From Kribbella catacumbae DSM 19601 (GTDB lineage Bacteria; Actinomycetota; Actinomycetes; Propionibacteriales; Kribbellaceae), in assembly GCF_000372465.1 (NCBI RefSeq), contig NZ_AQUZ01000034.1, forward strand, positions 139 through 64,138: a stretch of 64,000 bases of DNA, in the 5' to 3' direction. Each line of letters begins with the position of its first letter. Positions within the stretch are counted from its first letter, which is position 1. Below, in pieces: positions 1 through 7,854 of the stretch. The translations under genes were made by a program, and so were the position numbers. The notes under the pieces were generated by a model. That model made no database searches and was not told where the DNA came from. It worked only from the letters and a program-made list of their open reading frames with translations.

Positions 1-125
1 GTCTCCTCCATCCGGCCCAGCAACTCCGCCCCGTAGGCCTCCAACGCGGCGACCTGCTCATGCACGGCGTCGTAAGCCGACAGCAGTTCGCTGCCGCTCA
101 TCAACACCGCTGCACGATCGTCCAT
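1..125 (-). CDS. N-terminal fragment of a probable DUF222/HNH (13E12-type) protein, cut by the window edge
   Basis: Reading leftwards from an ATG at 125, 41 codons stay open to the edge. The peptide is strongly helical and acidic, with an ELLSAYDAVHEQVAALEAYG-like run. That style is seen at the start of actinobacterial DUF222 proteins, which usually carry a C-terminal HNH nuclease domain. Only the N-terminus is visible, so neither the nuclease motif nor the family can be confirmed. The 133 bp between this start and the next gene contains a perfect DnaA-box-like TTATCCACA at 176-184. Assignment is by resemblance only. Confidence 0.4.
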   Translation of the reverse strand, partial: MDDRAAVLMSGSELLSAYDAVHEQVAALEAYGAELLGRMEE

Positions 126-258
126 ACCGCTAAGGCTAGACGAGGCCGCCGACAGTTTCTGGGCCTGAATCCCCTTATCCACAAGGGAAAACCTCACACT
201 CAGGAAACGCGGGAAAGCAGTAGGTTGGTTGGGCGATCCCCGGGAAGCCGGCGGGACT

Positions 259-1584
259 TCACGGGCGGATGTTGAGGGTGTGGTGGAAGACGTTGGTGGG
301 GTCGTACTGGCGTTTGATCGCAGCCAAGCGGGTCAGGTCGGCGGTTGAGTAGGCCCGGCGTACTGCAGTGGCATCGTCGTCGGAGATGGTGTTGACGTAG
401 GAACCGCTGGCGAAGGGTTCCAGGCCGGCGGCGTAGGTGCGGGTGGCGCCGACTCTCGTCTCGTCTTCGGCTGCGTCGGTCCAGCCGGCGGAGGTGGTGA
501 ACTCCAGGAGGGCGTCGCGGTGGCTGTACGCCGAGGCGCCGGGCGGTACGTCGGCCATCGCGCCGCCGTTCAGGGTCAGGCGGGCACTCATTTCGTTGCC
601 TGGAGCAAGGAAAGCGTCGATCGCCTGGTCGGGGAACTCGCGGAGGTAGAGGCCCTTGCAGTAGCGGCGGAGCGCATGTTGCTCGGCGTCGTCGTCACCC
701 ATCTGCAGGTCGAGGTAGCTGAGCTCGCGGGCGCGCTGGGCGACCGGCCGGCCGATTCCGGAGTACGACGGGAGCAGTTGCCGGCCCTCGTCCGGATCGC
801 CGACCCAGACGAATCCGATACTCGCCATCCGGCGGCCGCCGAACTCGTCCCACTGGCCGACTCGTGCCACCGGGGTGGCCCGCCGCGGGGTGTCTGCGAA
901 CAGGTCTCGCCAGGCGCGGAGCGCAGTACGGGCTTCTTTCAGTTCATAGTAAAAGTCGGCGACGAAAGCCTGGGTGCCGACTGGATGCAGGTGGAACTCG
1001 AATTCGGTCACGACGCCGAAGTTCCCGCCACCGCCGCGGAGTGCCCAGAACAGGTTTGGGTGGTTGTTCGCGTCGACCCTCAGTACGTCGCCATCGGCGG
1101 TGACCAGCTGGTATGAGGCGACGTTGTCGCAGGTCAGACCCAGTTGGCGGCCAAGCCAGCCAGTGCCGCCACCGAGGGTGAGACCGCCAACGCCGGTGTG
1201 GGATACGTTGCCGGCCGTCGTTGCGAGACCGTAGCGCTGGGCTGCGATGTCGAGTGCGCCCAGGAGGGCACCGCCGCCGACCCAGGCTCGGCGGGTTCCT
1301 GGGTCGACGCGGACCGTCGCCAGCCCGGACAGGTCGAGCAGCAGCCCGCCTTCGACCACCGGGAGGCCGAGGAAGCTGTGCCCTCCGCCGCGTACTCCGA
1401 TCTCCATGCCGGCGTCCCGGCCGTACCGGATCGCTGCTACGACGTCGGCCGTGTTCGCGCACTTCGCGATCAGTGCCGGGCGCCGGTCGACGATCGCGTT
1501 CCAGACCGATCGGCCCGCTTCGTACCCTTCGTCTTCGGGGTGAATCAAGACTCCGTCGAAACCACGGATCAGCAAGTCGGTCAT
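259..1584 (-). CDS. FAD-linked oxidoreductase, berberine-bridge-enzyme (BBE/PCMH) family
   Basis: This protein of 441 residues has an N-terminal FAD-binding PCMH domain. The GVRGGGHSFLG stretch corresponds to the histidine that attaches FAD covalently in this family, followed by GGLTLGGGTGWLGR and a GGGGNFGVVTEFEF motif. The C-terminus (YDPTNVFHHTLNIRP) is the typical BBE tail in which the last loop closes on the flavin. Family members oxidise sugars, alkaloids or polyketides with O2; the substrate here is unknown. The frame is open further upstream, but the ATG at 1584 starts the conserved region and lies one base after the doxX stop, so the two genes form an operon. The upstream extension is repeat-derived and is rejected. 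Confidence 0.85.
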   Translation of the reverse strand: MTDLLIRGFDGVLIHPEDEGYEAGRSVWNAIVDRRPALIAKCANTADVVAAIRYGRDAGMEIGVRGGGHSFLGLPVVEGGLLLDLSGLATVRVDPGTRRAWVGGGALLGALDIAAQRYGLATTAGNVSHTGVGGLTLGGGTGWLGRQLGLTCDNVASYQLVTADGDVLRVDANNHPNLFWALRGGGGNFGVVTEFEFHLHPVGTQAFVADFYYELKEARTALRAWRDLFADTPRRATPVARVGQWDEFGGRRMASIGFVWVGDPDEGRQLLPSYSGIGRPVAQRARELSYLDLQMGDDDAEQHALRRYCKGLYLREFPDQAIDAFLAPGNEMSARLTLNGGAMADVPPGASAYSHRDALLEFTTSAGWTDAAEDETRVGATRTYAAGLEPFASGSYVNTISDDDATAVRRAYSTADLTRLAAIKRQYDPTNVFHHTLNIRP

Positions 1585-1585
1585 C

Positions 1586-2122
1586 TCAGCCCTCCGCCCG
1601 GATGTGCTCACCGGCGACCTCGCGGCTCTCCGAGCGGATAGGTCCACCGGTCTCCTCGCGGCTCTCCGAGCGGATGCGTCCACCGGTCCCCTCGCGGCTC
1701 TCCGAGCGTCGCAAGCCGCCGACCAGCCTGGCGAGCTGCTCGCGGATCGCCGACCGGCGGAACCAAGCGATCAGCCCGGCAGCTAGTAGGAAAGCGAACG
1801 CCACCACAGGTGAGTAGCCGAGGACGAACACGTTGGTGACCACGGCGCCGGCCATCACGCCCGCCAGCCCGAGCGCGGCGAGACCGCACAACCGCGGTAC
1901 GAGCAGCCCAAGCGCCCCGGCCACCTCGAGTACACCGACGACGTACCGGAACCAGTGGCCGGCGCCGATCTCGGTGAACATGGTGACCATCGCCTCGTTG
2001 CCGGACAGCTTCAGGACTCCCGCCATCACGAACTGTGAGGCCAGGATCAGTTGCAGGATCCACAGCGCGACCGTGCCCGGCCGTACTTTCCTGGTCCGCG
2101 TTGCCGTACCGATGGTGCTCAT
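1586..2122 (-). CDS. DoxX family membrane protein
   Basis: A 178-residue protein with four hydrophobic segments and the DoxX layout: FVMAGVLKLSGNEAMV near the first helix, then GHWFRYVVGVLEVAGALGLL. DoxX proteins are small quinone- or redox-associated inner-membrane proteins of poorly defined role. The start at 2122 has a strong Shine-Dalgarno sequence (GGAGG) nine bases upstream. The C-terminal ~36 residues are not part of the family fold. They consist of three copies of a SESRE-containing 12-mer encoded by a 36-bp tandem repeat. The gene is co-transcribed with the FAD oxidoreductase downstream (1-bp gap), so the pair may form a redox unit. Confidence 0.8.
   Translation of the reverse strand: MSTIGTATRTRKVRPGTVALWILQLILASQFVMAGVLKLSGNEAMVTMFTEIGAGHWFRYVVGVLEVAGALGLLVPRLCGLAALGLAGVMAGAVVTNVFVLGYSPVVAFAFLLAAGLIAWFRRSAIREQLARLVGGLRRSESREGTGGRIRSESREETGGPIRSESREVAGEHIRAEG
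1619..1708 (-). repeat. Three-unit 36-bp tandem repeat at the 3' end of doxX
   Basis: The 18-bp core CTCGCGGCTCTCCGAGCG starts at 1619, 1655 and 1691, exactly 36 bp apart. The intervening 18 bases are similar but not identical. Because the period is a multiple of three, doxX stays in frame and gains a repetitive charged tail. Units differ at several second-codon positions, so the array is not brand new. Confidence 0.85.
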
Positions 2123-2196
2123 CTCGTCCTCCTGGTGGGTTTGGTTCGGTACGACGACGATCCGCCCGCGGGCACGACCCCGGCATCCGTGCTGAC

Positions 2197-2247
2197 CACG
2201 GATACGGCACGGATCCAGCACGGATTCGGCACGGAAGGACCACGGAT
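2197..2247. promoter_or_regulatory. Array of five CACGGA(T/A) heptamers with an 11-bp period (candidate SARP-type operator)
   Basis: CACGGAT or CACGGAA begins at 2197, 2208, 2219, 2230 and 2241, each 11 bp (one helical turn) from the next. The last copy abuts the start codon at 2246. The array fills the 123-bp divergent region between doxX and the LuxR-type regulator. Heptameric direct repeats with 11-bp spacing are the known binding architecture of SARP/OmpR-type winged helices. Which protein binds here is inference; an AfsR-like gene lies 7.5 kb away. Confidence 0.6.
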
Positions 2248-5200
2248 GGGTGATCATGGGCGGATGGTCCCCGACGGGCAGGTGGAGATCTCGGCCCGCG
2301 AGGCTGAGGTCCTCGACGCGGTCGCCGACCACCGCTCGAACGCCCAGATCGCTCACGCTTTCCACATCTCGATCCGCACGGTGGAAAGCCACGTCTCATC
2401 ACTCCTGCGCAAATACGGCGTCACCGACCGCCGCCAACTTGCAGACCTAGTAGCAGCATCCCGAGCCCGCACCCCCGACCCCGCGGAAGGCGACGAGAGC
2501 AGCGCAGGCGCAGTAGGTGCAGGGGCTGCAGGCGCAGGGCGTGGAGGCGGGGCGGGGCCGGGCGCGGTAGGCGCGGGGCCTGGAGCCGGGGCGGGCACGG
2601 GCGCGGGCGGTGCCAGCGCTGCAGGCGCGGGCGGGATGAGCGCCGGCTGGGTGGGCGTAGAGCGCGCAAGCGCAGCAGGGGCGGGCGATGCAGGTGCGGG
2701 CGCGGCAGGCGTCGAGTATGGAGCCGGGGCCGGGGACCGCGCGGGCGCGGAAGGCGTAGGTGGAGCCGGGGTCGGCGTGGGTGCGGGTGGCGTGGGTGGG
2801 GGTGTTGTTGGGGTGCCTGGGGGGCGTACTTCGTTTGTGGGGCGGGGGGCGGAGAGGGGCGTGGTGGGTGGGGCGTTGCGGGTGGCTGGGTTGGTGACGG
2901 TGGTGGGGCCGGGTGGGATGGGTAAGACGCGGATGGCGGCGGTAGTGGCGGGGGCGGTTGCTGAGCCGGGTGCGTTTGTGGATCTGGTGCCGGTGCGGGA
3001 AGGGCTGGTCGCGCGGGCGGTGGCGACCGCGCTCGGTGTCACGGAGCGGCCTCCGCAAACTCTGGAGCAGGCCTTGGTTGAGCGGCTGTCCTCAGGCCGC
3101 TCCTTGCTCGTGCTCGACAACTGCGAGCATCTCGTGGCCGAGGTCGCCGACCTGGTCGAGTTGTTGCTCTCCGCATGCCCGGATCTGAGCGTGCTCGCGA
3201 CCAGCCGCGAGCGCCTCGCAGTACCGGGCGAACGGGTGGTGCGACTCGAACCGTTGCCGGCGGCATCCGACGGCGTACAGCTGTTTCAAGATCGGGCAGA
3301 AGCCGTCGACTCCTCCTTCGCCGCCGACGCGACCGACATTGCGCGGCTCTGCGAGCAATTGGACGGCATGCCACTGGCAATCGAACTGGCCGCAGCCCGT
3401 ACGGCGTCCCTCGGGCTGGACGGCCTGCTTGCCCTCGACAACCAATTGCGGCTGCTGTCCGGCGGCCGCGGCGCCAACCCGCGTCACCGTTCCCTGAGCG
3501 CGGTGATCGGCTGGAGCCACGACTTGCTGGACGATGACGAGCGACGGCTCTTCCGTCGGCTCGGCATCTATCTGAGCGGCATCGACCTGGACGCCGCCTT
3601 CGCCACCAGTCCGGAGTACTCGCGAGGCGAGATCGCCGACCTCATCGGCCGCCTCACCGACAAAAGCCTGCTGGTACGCCGAGGCGCTCGCTGGCGCCAA
3701 CTCGAAACCGTCCGAGCCTTCGCTCTGGAGCAACTGGAGGCCGCCGGCGAGACCGCCACCGCCCGCGAACGACACCTCCAATGGGCCGCCGCCACCGTCG
3801 CCAAACTGGAGTCCCAGCTAGACGCGCCAACTGGTGAGTGGCGCACGCTGTTCGGCGAGGTAGTGGATGACCTGCGAGCAGCTCTGGCAGGAACAGTCAC
3901 AGCGCCAGACCCGACGGCGCATCGACTGGCTCGCTCATTGGCACATTTGGCCTTTGCCAGCCAGGGATTCGTCGAGGCGGTCGACCACTACCGAGCGGCG
4001 GCTGAGCGGGCGGAGGATGGAGTGAGCGCGGCGCGGGATCTGAGTTCCGCGGCGGATACCTCGCTCATCCTGTCCGACGGACCGGCCACCGTCCGGTACC
4101 TGCTGGAAGCCGCCGAGCTATCCGTTGCTGATGGCAACGTCCGGTCAGCGATGCTGGCCTCGGCGGTGATCGCGATCAACCGCTACCCCGCCGGCTCGAT
4201 GTACAGCATGCCGCGGAACGAGAGTGCTCAGATGCTCGCTGACGCGCGCGCAGCCGGCGACGCCGCACGCGTTCAGCGCCTGGCGGAAACGGCGGCCAGC
4301 CGGCAAGCCGACGACGATCCTCATGTGGCAGCGCTCTTGGCCACGGCCGAAGCCTGGGAGCACGGCGAGCGACGGATCGGCGCGGACGCCGCCCTCGCCC
4401 AGAGCGCTGTGGATGCCGCCCGCCGATCCGGCGACCCGGTCCTGATCGCCGGTGCGCTCGACGCCCTCTGTGTTGCCGCAGGCAACGCGGGACGGTTGCG
4501 CGAGGCCCGCAAGTACGCGCTCGAAAGACTCGACCTGGTCGCACCGCTGCCACGCCATGAGCCTTATGCGGCAGCCGAGATCGTCGACGCGTATCACGTG
4601 GCCGCGACCACAGCCGTTGCTACGGGCAACCTGCCCGCCGCGCTACCGGAGTACCAGAATCTTCCACCGCTGATAGCCAGCGCGGGCGAGGCGGCCGGTG
4701 ATCTCCTGGCCGGTGACCGCTCGTATCTGTGGCTGCCCCGAGTGATCCGTCTCAGCGGGCTGACCGGGCGGTTCGACGAATGCATCGCCGACGCCGACAC
4801 GCTCTGGGCTCGGTGGGAGCGAGCCGGTTCGCCACCCCAGGAGTGGATGTCGTCCTCTCTGGCGGTGGCGGCGATGGTCCATGGTCTGCGGCGGGACGGC
4901 TCCTTCGAGATCTGGCAGCAGCGCGCACTCGAAATCGCCCGCGCCGGACGCGACACGACAGCACCCGTGCTGAGTGCCGTGGCCGCGTTCGCCGACGCCC
5001 GCGTCGCGGTGCACAACAACACTCCATCCAGGGCGCTGGTCGAGCAGGCCTTCGCAGAGTTCGCCGAACTCTGGTGGGCGCCCTACGCCCACGCCGCCGG
5101 CGCCGAACTCGCGGTCGTGGCCGGCCTCCCCGATGCCGATCACTGGCTGAAAGCCGCCGCGACGACCGCAGCCGAAAACAACTGGGCCGAGGCCTGTCTT

Positions 5201-5380
5201 CTTCGCGCTACTGCAAGGCTGTCCGGCGACACAGCTGACCTGCAACAGGCTGCAGCGCGCTTCGCCGAGATCGGCGCCCGCTTCGAACACGCCTGTACTT
5301 TGCTACTGATCCCCGGCCATACCGACGAGGCCCTGGCCATGCTCAACGAGCTGGTCGTCAGCCCGCCAGATATCGGTTGA
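2246..5380 (+). CDS. LuxR-HTH / NB-ARC ATPase / TPR-like regulator with N-terminal HTH
   Basis: A protein of 1044 residues from the ATG at 2246, which has AAGGA six bases upstream. Residues ~10-72 are a LuxR-type HTH (SAREAEVLDAVADHRSNAQIA, then VESHVSSLLRKYGVTDR). Residues ~85-185 form an extreme Ala/Gly linker. An ATPase follows with Walker A GPGGMGKT near residue 220, Walker B LLVLDNCEH near 290 and the LAATSRE/GMPLAIELAAAR motifs. The C-terminal half is alpha-helical and TPR-like. Most large LuxR ATPases carry the HTH at the C-terminus, so the order here is reversed. It probably acts as a ligand-gated activator; the target is unknown. The 3' end overlaps the convergent hydrolase by 23 bp. 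Confidence 0.85.
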   Translation: MGDHGRMVPDGQVEISAREAEVLDAVADHRSNAQIAHAFHISIRTVESHVSSLLRKYGVTDRRQLADLVAASRARTPDPAEGDESSAGAVGAGAAGAGRGGGAGPGAVGAGPGAGAGTGAGGASAAGAGGMSAGWVGVERASAAGAGDAGAGAAGVEYGAGAGDRAGAEGVGGAGVGVGAGGVGGGVVGVPGGRTSFVGRGAERGVVGGALRVAGLVTVVGPGGMGKTRMAAVVAGAVAEPGAFVDLVPVREGLVARAVATALGVTERPPQTLEQALVERLSSGRSLLVLDNCEHLVAEVADLVELLLSACPDLSVLATSRERLAVPGERVVRLEPLPAASDGVQLFQDRAEAVDSSFAADATDIARLCEQLDGMPLAIELAAARTASLGLDGLLALDNQLRLLSGGRGANPRHRSLSAVIGWSHDLLDDDERRLFRRLGIYLSGIDLDAAFATSPEYSRGEIADLIGRLTDKSLLVRRGARWRQLETVRAFALEQLEAAGETATARERHLQWAAATVAKLESQLDAPTGEWRTLFGEVVDDLRAALAGTVTAPDPTAHRLARSLAHLAFASQGFVEAVDHYRAAAERAEDGVSAARDLSSAADTSLILSDGPATVRYLLEAAELSVADGNVRSAMLASAVIAINRYPAGSMYSMPRNESAQMLADARAAGDAARVQRLAETAASRQADDDPHVAALLATAEAWEHGERRIGADAALAQSAVDAARRSGDPVLIAGALDALCVAAGNAGRLREARKYALERLDLVAPLPRHEPYAAAEIVDAYHVAATTAVATGNLPAALPEYQNLPPLIASAGEAAGDLLAGDRSYLWLPRVIRLSGLTGRFDECIADADTLWARWERAGSPPQEWMSSSLAVAAMVHGLRRDGSFEIWQQRALEIARAGRDTTAPVLSAVAAFADARVAVHNNTPSRALVEQAFAEFAELWWAPYAHAAGAELAVVAGLPDADHWLKAAATTAAENNWAEACLLRATARLSGDTADLQQAAARFAEIGARFEHACTLLLIPGHTDEALAMLNELVVSPPDIG

Positions 5381-6783
5381 CCGCGGCCACCATCTCTGGA
5401 ATCCGTTCGTCGTAGACACCGTGCGCGCGGCGATCGACTGTCTTGAGAGTTGAGTTCGGCAACTTCTGGTGCAGGGCGCGTGCCCAGGCGACCGGGATGC
5501 TGTCACGTTCGGCCTGGACGATGAGCATCGGAGTGTTGTTGCCGATGGCAAGTTCAGGCTCGGTCGTGTGGTCGGTCCAGAACGCGCACGGCAGGATGGC
5601 GACGGCGAACAGCGGCTGCGTCACGTGATCACGTTGCACATCCCGCCAGTACTGCGCTGGGCCGCGCGGCCAGCCGTTGTCGTTGCAGGTGTAGGACAGC
5701 GACGCCGCGGCGAAGCGCGACAAGTTCGGGTTCGTCTCGTAGAACTGCTGCAAGAACCCCAGCAGCTCTTCAGCTGGCTGGACCGGCTTGCCTGCGGCCG
5801 CATCGACGAGCGTGCGCACGTTGCGAGCCATCAGCTCGCGATCGCTCTCGTCTTCGAGCGCCGACTGCAGAACCCAAGGCATCGTGGCTGAACCGATCCG
5901 ATACTTGCCCACCACAACGGGCCGCCGGCTGTGTACCAACGCTGTCACCTTCGCGCGAACCTGCATGCCGGTCCGGCCGAGGTGGTACTCGTCATCACGC
6001 CAGGCCGCCCAAGCGGCCCACTCATCGAAGGCCGCCTCGGCGCCGAGCCCCGTCGCAAGATGCCGGTACTCCGATCCCTCGACGTCCGTGACGCTGTCGA
6101 CCACCATCCGGTCCACCCGGGATGAGAAGAGCTGGCTGTAGACGACGCCGAGATCGGCACCCCACGAGACGCCGTAGTACGAGAGCTTCTCCTCCCCCAA
6201 CGCGGCGCGGATCGCGTCCATGTCCCGCGCGACCGCACGGATGTTCGCGTGCTCCAGCAAACCCGGGTTCTTCGCTCTGCACGCAGCGGCGAAGGTGGCG
6301 GCGTGACGGCTCCCGAAGACGAAGTCACGGCGGGTGATCGATGAGCGGTAGAGGTCGGTCAATCGGACCGGTCCGCAGTCGAGGGGCTTACTTCGGCCCA
6401 TAAATCGTGGGTCGAACCCAATCAGGTCGTACTGCGAAGCCACCTCGCCCAGCAACGGTCGCAAGTCGAGCGGGTACGCCAGGCCGGGGCCACCTGGGCC
6501 GCCCGGGTTGGAGAGCAGGACTCCACGCCGCTTCGCCGGGTCTGCCTTGATCCGCGAGATCGCGATCTCCAGCGTGCGCCCGTCGGGATGCAGATGGTCC
6601 AGCGGGACGCGCACGGTAGTACAGGTTGCTCCTGCTTCGTCGAGTGCTTTGCCTTGTTCATCGCCCGAGTCGGTTTGGCACTTGTGCCAGGCGAGTCGGC
6701 TGCCGGGTGCGCGGGCCGGCGTACGCAGTACCGGTTGGGGCTAGGAGGGCGAGCACTAGTGCAGCCAAAGTCAGTCGTCGCAT
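5358..6783 (-). pseudogene. Secreted TAP/Slp-family alpha/beta hydrolase, frameshifted after the signal peptide
   Basis: The body (GTG at 6614 to 5358, 418 residues) matches tripeptidyl-aminopeptidase-like actinobacterial hydrolases: VPLDHLHPDGRTL, LLSNPGGPGGPG, nucleophile motif YYGVSWGADLG, and the C-terminal RRAHGVYDE histidine region. The conserved mature start (LAWHKC ... ATCTTVRVPLD) lies upstream of 6614 in the same frame but has no start codon before a TAG. A good signal peptide (MRRLTLAALVLALLAPTGTA) starts at 6783 in another frame and stops at about 6658. One base gained or lost between about 6680 and 6735 would join them. This is either a genuine frameshift or a sequencing error; use of the internal GTG would give a non-exported, N-truncated enzyme. 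Confidence 0.75.
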
Positions 6784-6884
6784 GGCTTCGACGGTAGGAA
6801 AGTAGAGCCGGTGGCGCGCGTGCCTGTGAGCCCGAATTGAGGTAGCTTCCGCGCTACCACCGTCTACGAGGGGAGCTGGGGATC

Positions 6885-7667
6885 ATGGGTGAATACGTGC
6901 AGCTGGGTGCGGTGAAGACCTGGTACGACGAGCAGGGTGAAGGCGAGCCGCTTGTCTTGATGCACGGTGGTCTGGTGGATGCGCGGTTCTTCGCGGCGAA
7001 CACCCCTGCGCTCGCCGAGCACTTCCAGGTCTACGTACCGGAGCGGCGCGGACACGGGCACACCCCGGATGTCGAAGGACCGATCGGCTACCAGGTGATG
7101 GCCGACGACACGATCGCGTTCCTGGAGACAGTGATCGGCCAGCCGGCCGATCTGGTCGGGCACAGCGACGGCGCCGTCACCGCGCTACTGGTTGCGATGC
7201 AGCGGCCCGAGCTGGTGAATCGGCTGGTGCTGATCAGCGGCGGCTTCAACAAGTCCGGCGAGGCGGGCCCGGAGATGGAGTGGGACGTCCCGGCGATCAC
7301 GCAGTTCCTCGGCCCGGCGTACGGCGAGGTCTCGCCCGACGGGGAGGACCACTTCCCGGTGGTCGCGACGAAGATCGGGGAGATGGCTGCGAAGGAGCCC
7401 GACCTGCAGGCGTCCGAGCTGGCCGCGGTGACGGCTCGCACCTTGATCATGTTCGCCGACGACGATCTGGTGACGCTGGCCCACTCGGTCGAGATGTACG
7501 ACAACATCCCGAACGCCGAGTTCGCCGTTGTCCCGGGCACCTCACACTTCCTCGTCCAGGAGAAGCCCGAGCTCGTCAACCAACTCGTGCTCGACTTCCT
7601 CACCAACGACCCCGTTCCCACCGTCGCCGGCATCCGCCGCCCGCCCAGCTTCCCCGAGGATGCCTAG
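6885..7667 (+). CDS. Alpha/beta hydrolase
   Basis: A protein of 260 residues with a canonical alpha/beta hydrolase layout: LMHGGLVDARFF oxyanion region, VPERRGHGHT, the nucleophile elbow LVGHSDGA, a TLIMFADDD acid strand and GTSHFLVQEKP carrying the catalytic histidine. No signal peptide is present, so it is cytoplasmic. GGGGAGC lies nine bases before the ATG. Substrate unknown. It is transcribed alone and faces the 5'-nucleotidase gene; the intervening 187 bp are repeat-rich. Confidence 0.85.
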   Translation: MGEYVQLGAVKTWYDEQGEGEPLVLMHGGLVDARFFAANTPALAEHFQVYVPERRGHGHTPDVEGPIGYQVMADDTIAFLETVIGQPADLVGHSDGAVTALLVAMQRPELVNRLVLISGGFNKSGEAGPEMEWDVPAITQFLGPAYGEVSPDGEDHFPVVATKIGEMAAKEPDLQASELAAVTARTLIMFADDDLVTLAHSVEMYDNIPNAEFAVVPGTSHFLVQEKPELVNQLVLDFLTNDPVPTVAGIRRPPSFPEDA

Positions 7668-7715
7668 GCACTCGACAACGCCTAGGCACTCGACAACGCC
7701 TGGGCACTCGAGAAC
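7662..7715 (+). repeat. Three 18-bp direct repeats starting at the hydrolase stop codon
   Basis: GCCTAGGCACTCGACAAC occurs perfectly at 7662 and 7680, with a third copy at 7698 carrying two changes. The first unit contains the TAG stop of the hydrolase gene. Each of the first two units contains the palindrome CCTAGG. The array appears to be a local slippage product next to the long inverted repeat. Confidence 0.8.
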
Positions 7716-7744
7716 ACGTCGGGCGCCGCGAATGCCATGGGGTG

Positions 7745-7848
7745 CCGGACCGCCACCACTCACAAACGTCACCCGATCAGGTGAGCTCCCACCTGAGCGC
7801 AGTCGCTCGACCGGCTCGCAGCATGGTTCATGAGTGGTGGCGGTCCGG
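7745..7848. repeat. Long inverted repeat (18-bp perfect arms) with a nested hairpin between convergent genes
   Basis: The arms 7745-7762 and 7831-7848 are perfect reverse complements over 18 bases (CCGGACCGCCACCACTCA). The 68-bp spacer contains a second dyad, TCAGGTG...CACCTGA. Its position between two convergent genes fits a bidirectional terminator. The arm length and spacer also resemble a small palindromic mobile element. Confidence 0.7.
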
Positions 7849-7854
7849 GAATCT

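Noticed and set aside
176..184. TTATCCACA considered as part of a replication origin
   Set aside because: Isolated boxes (also at 29157 and 30406) with no cluster and no dnaA/dnaN nearby.
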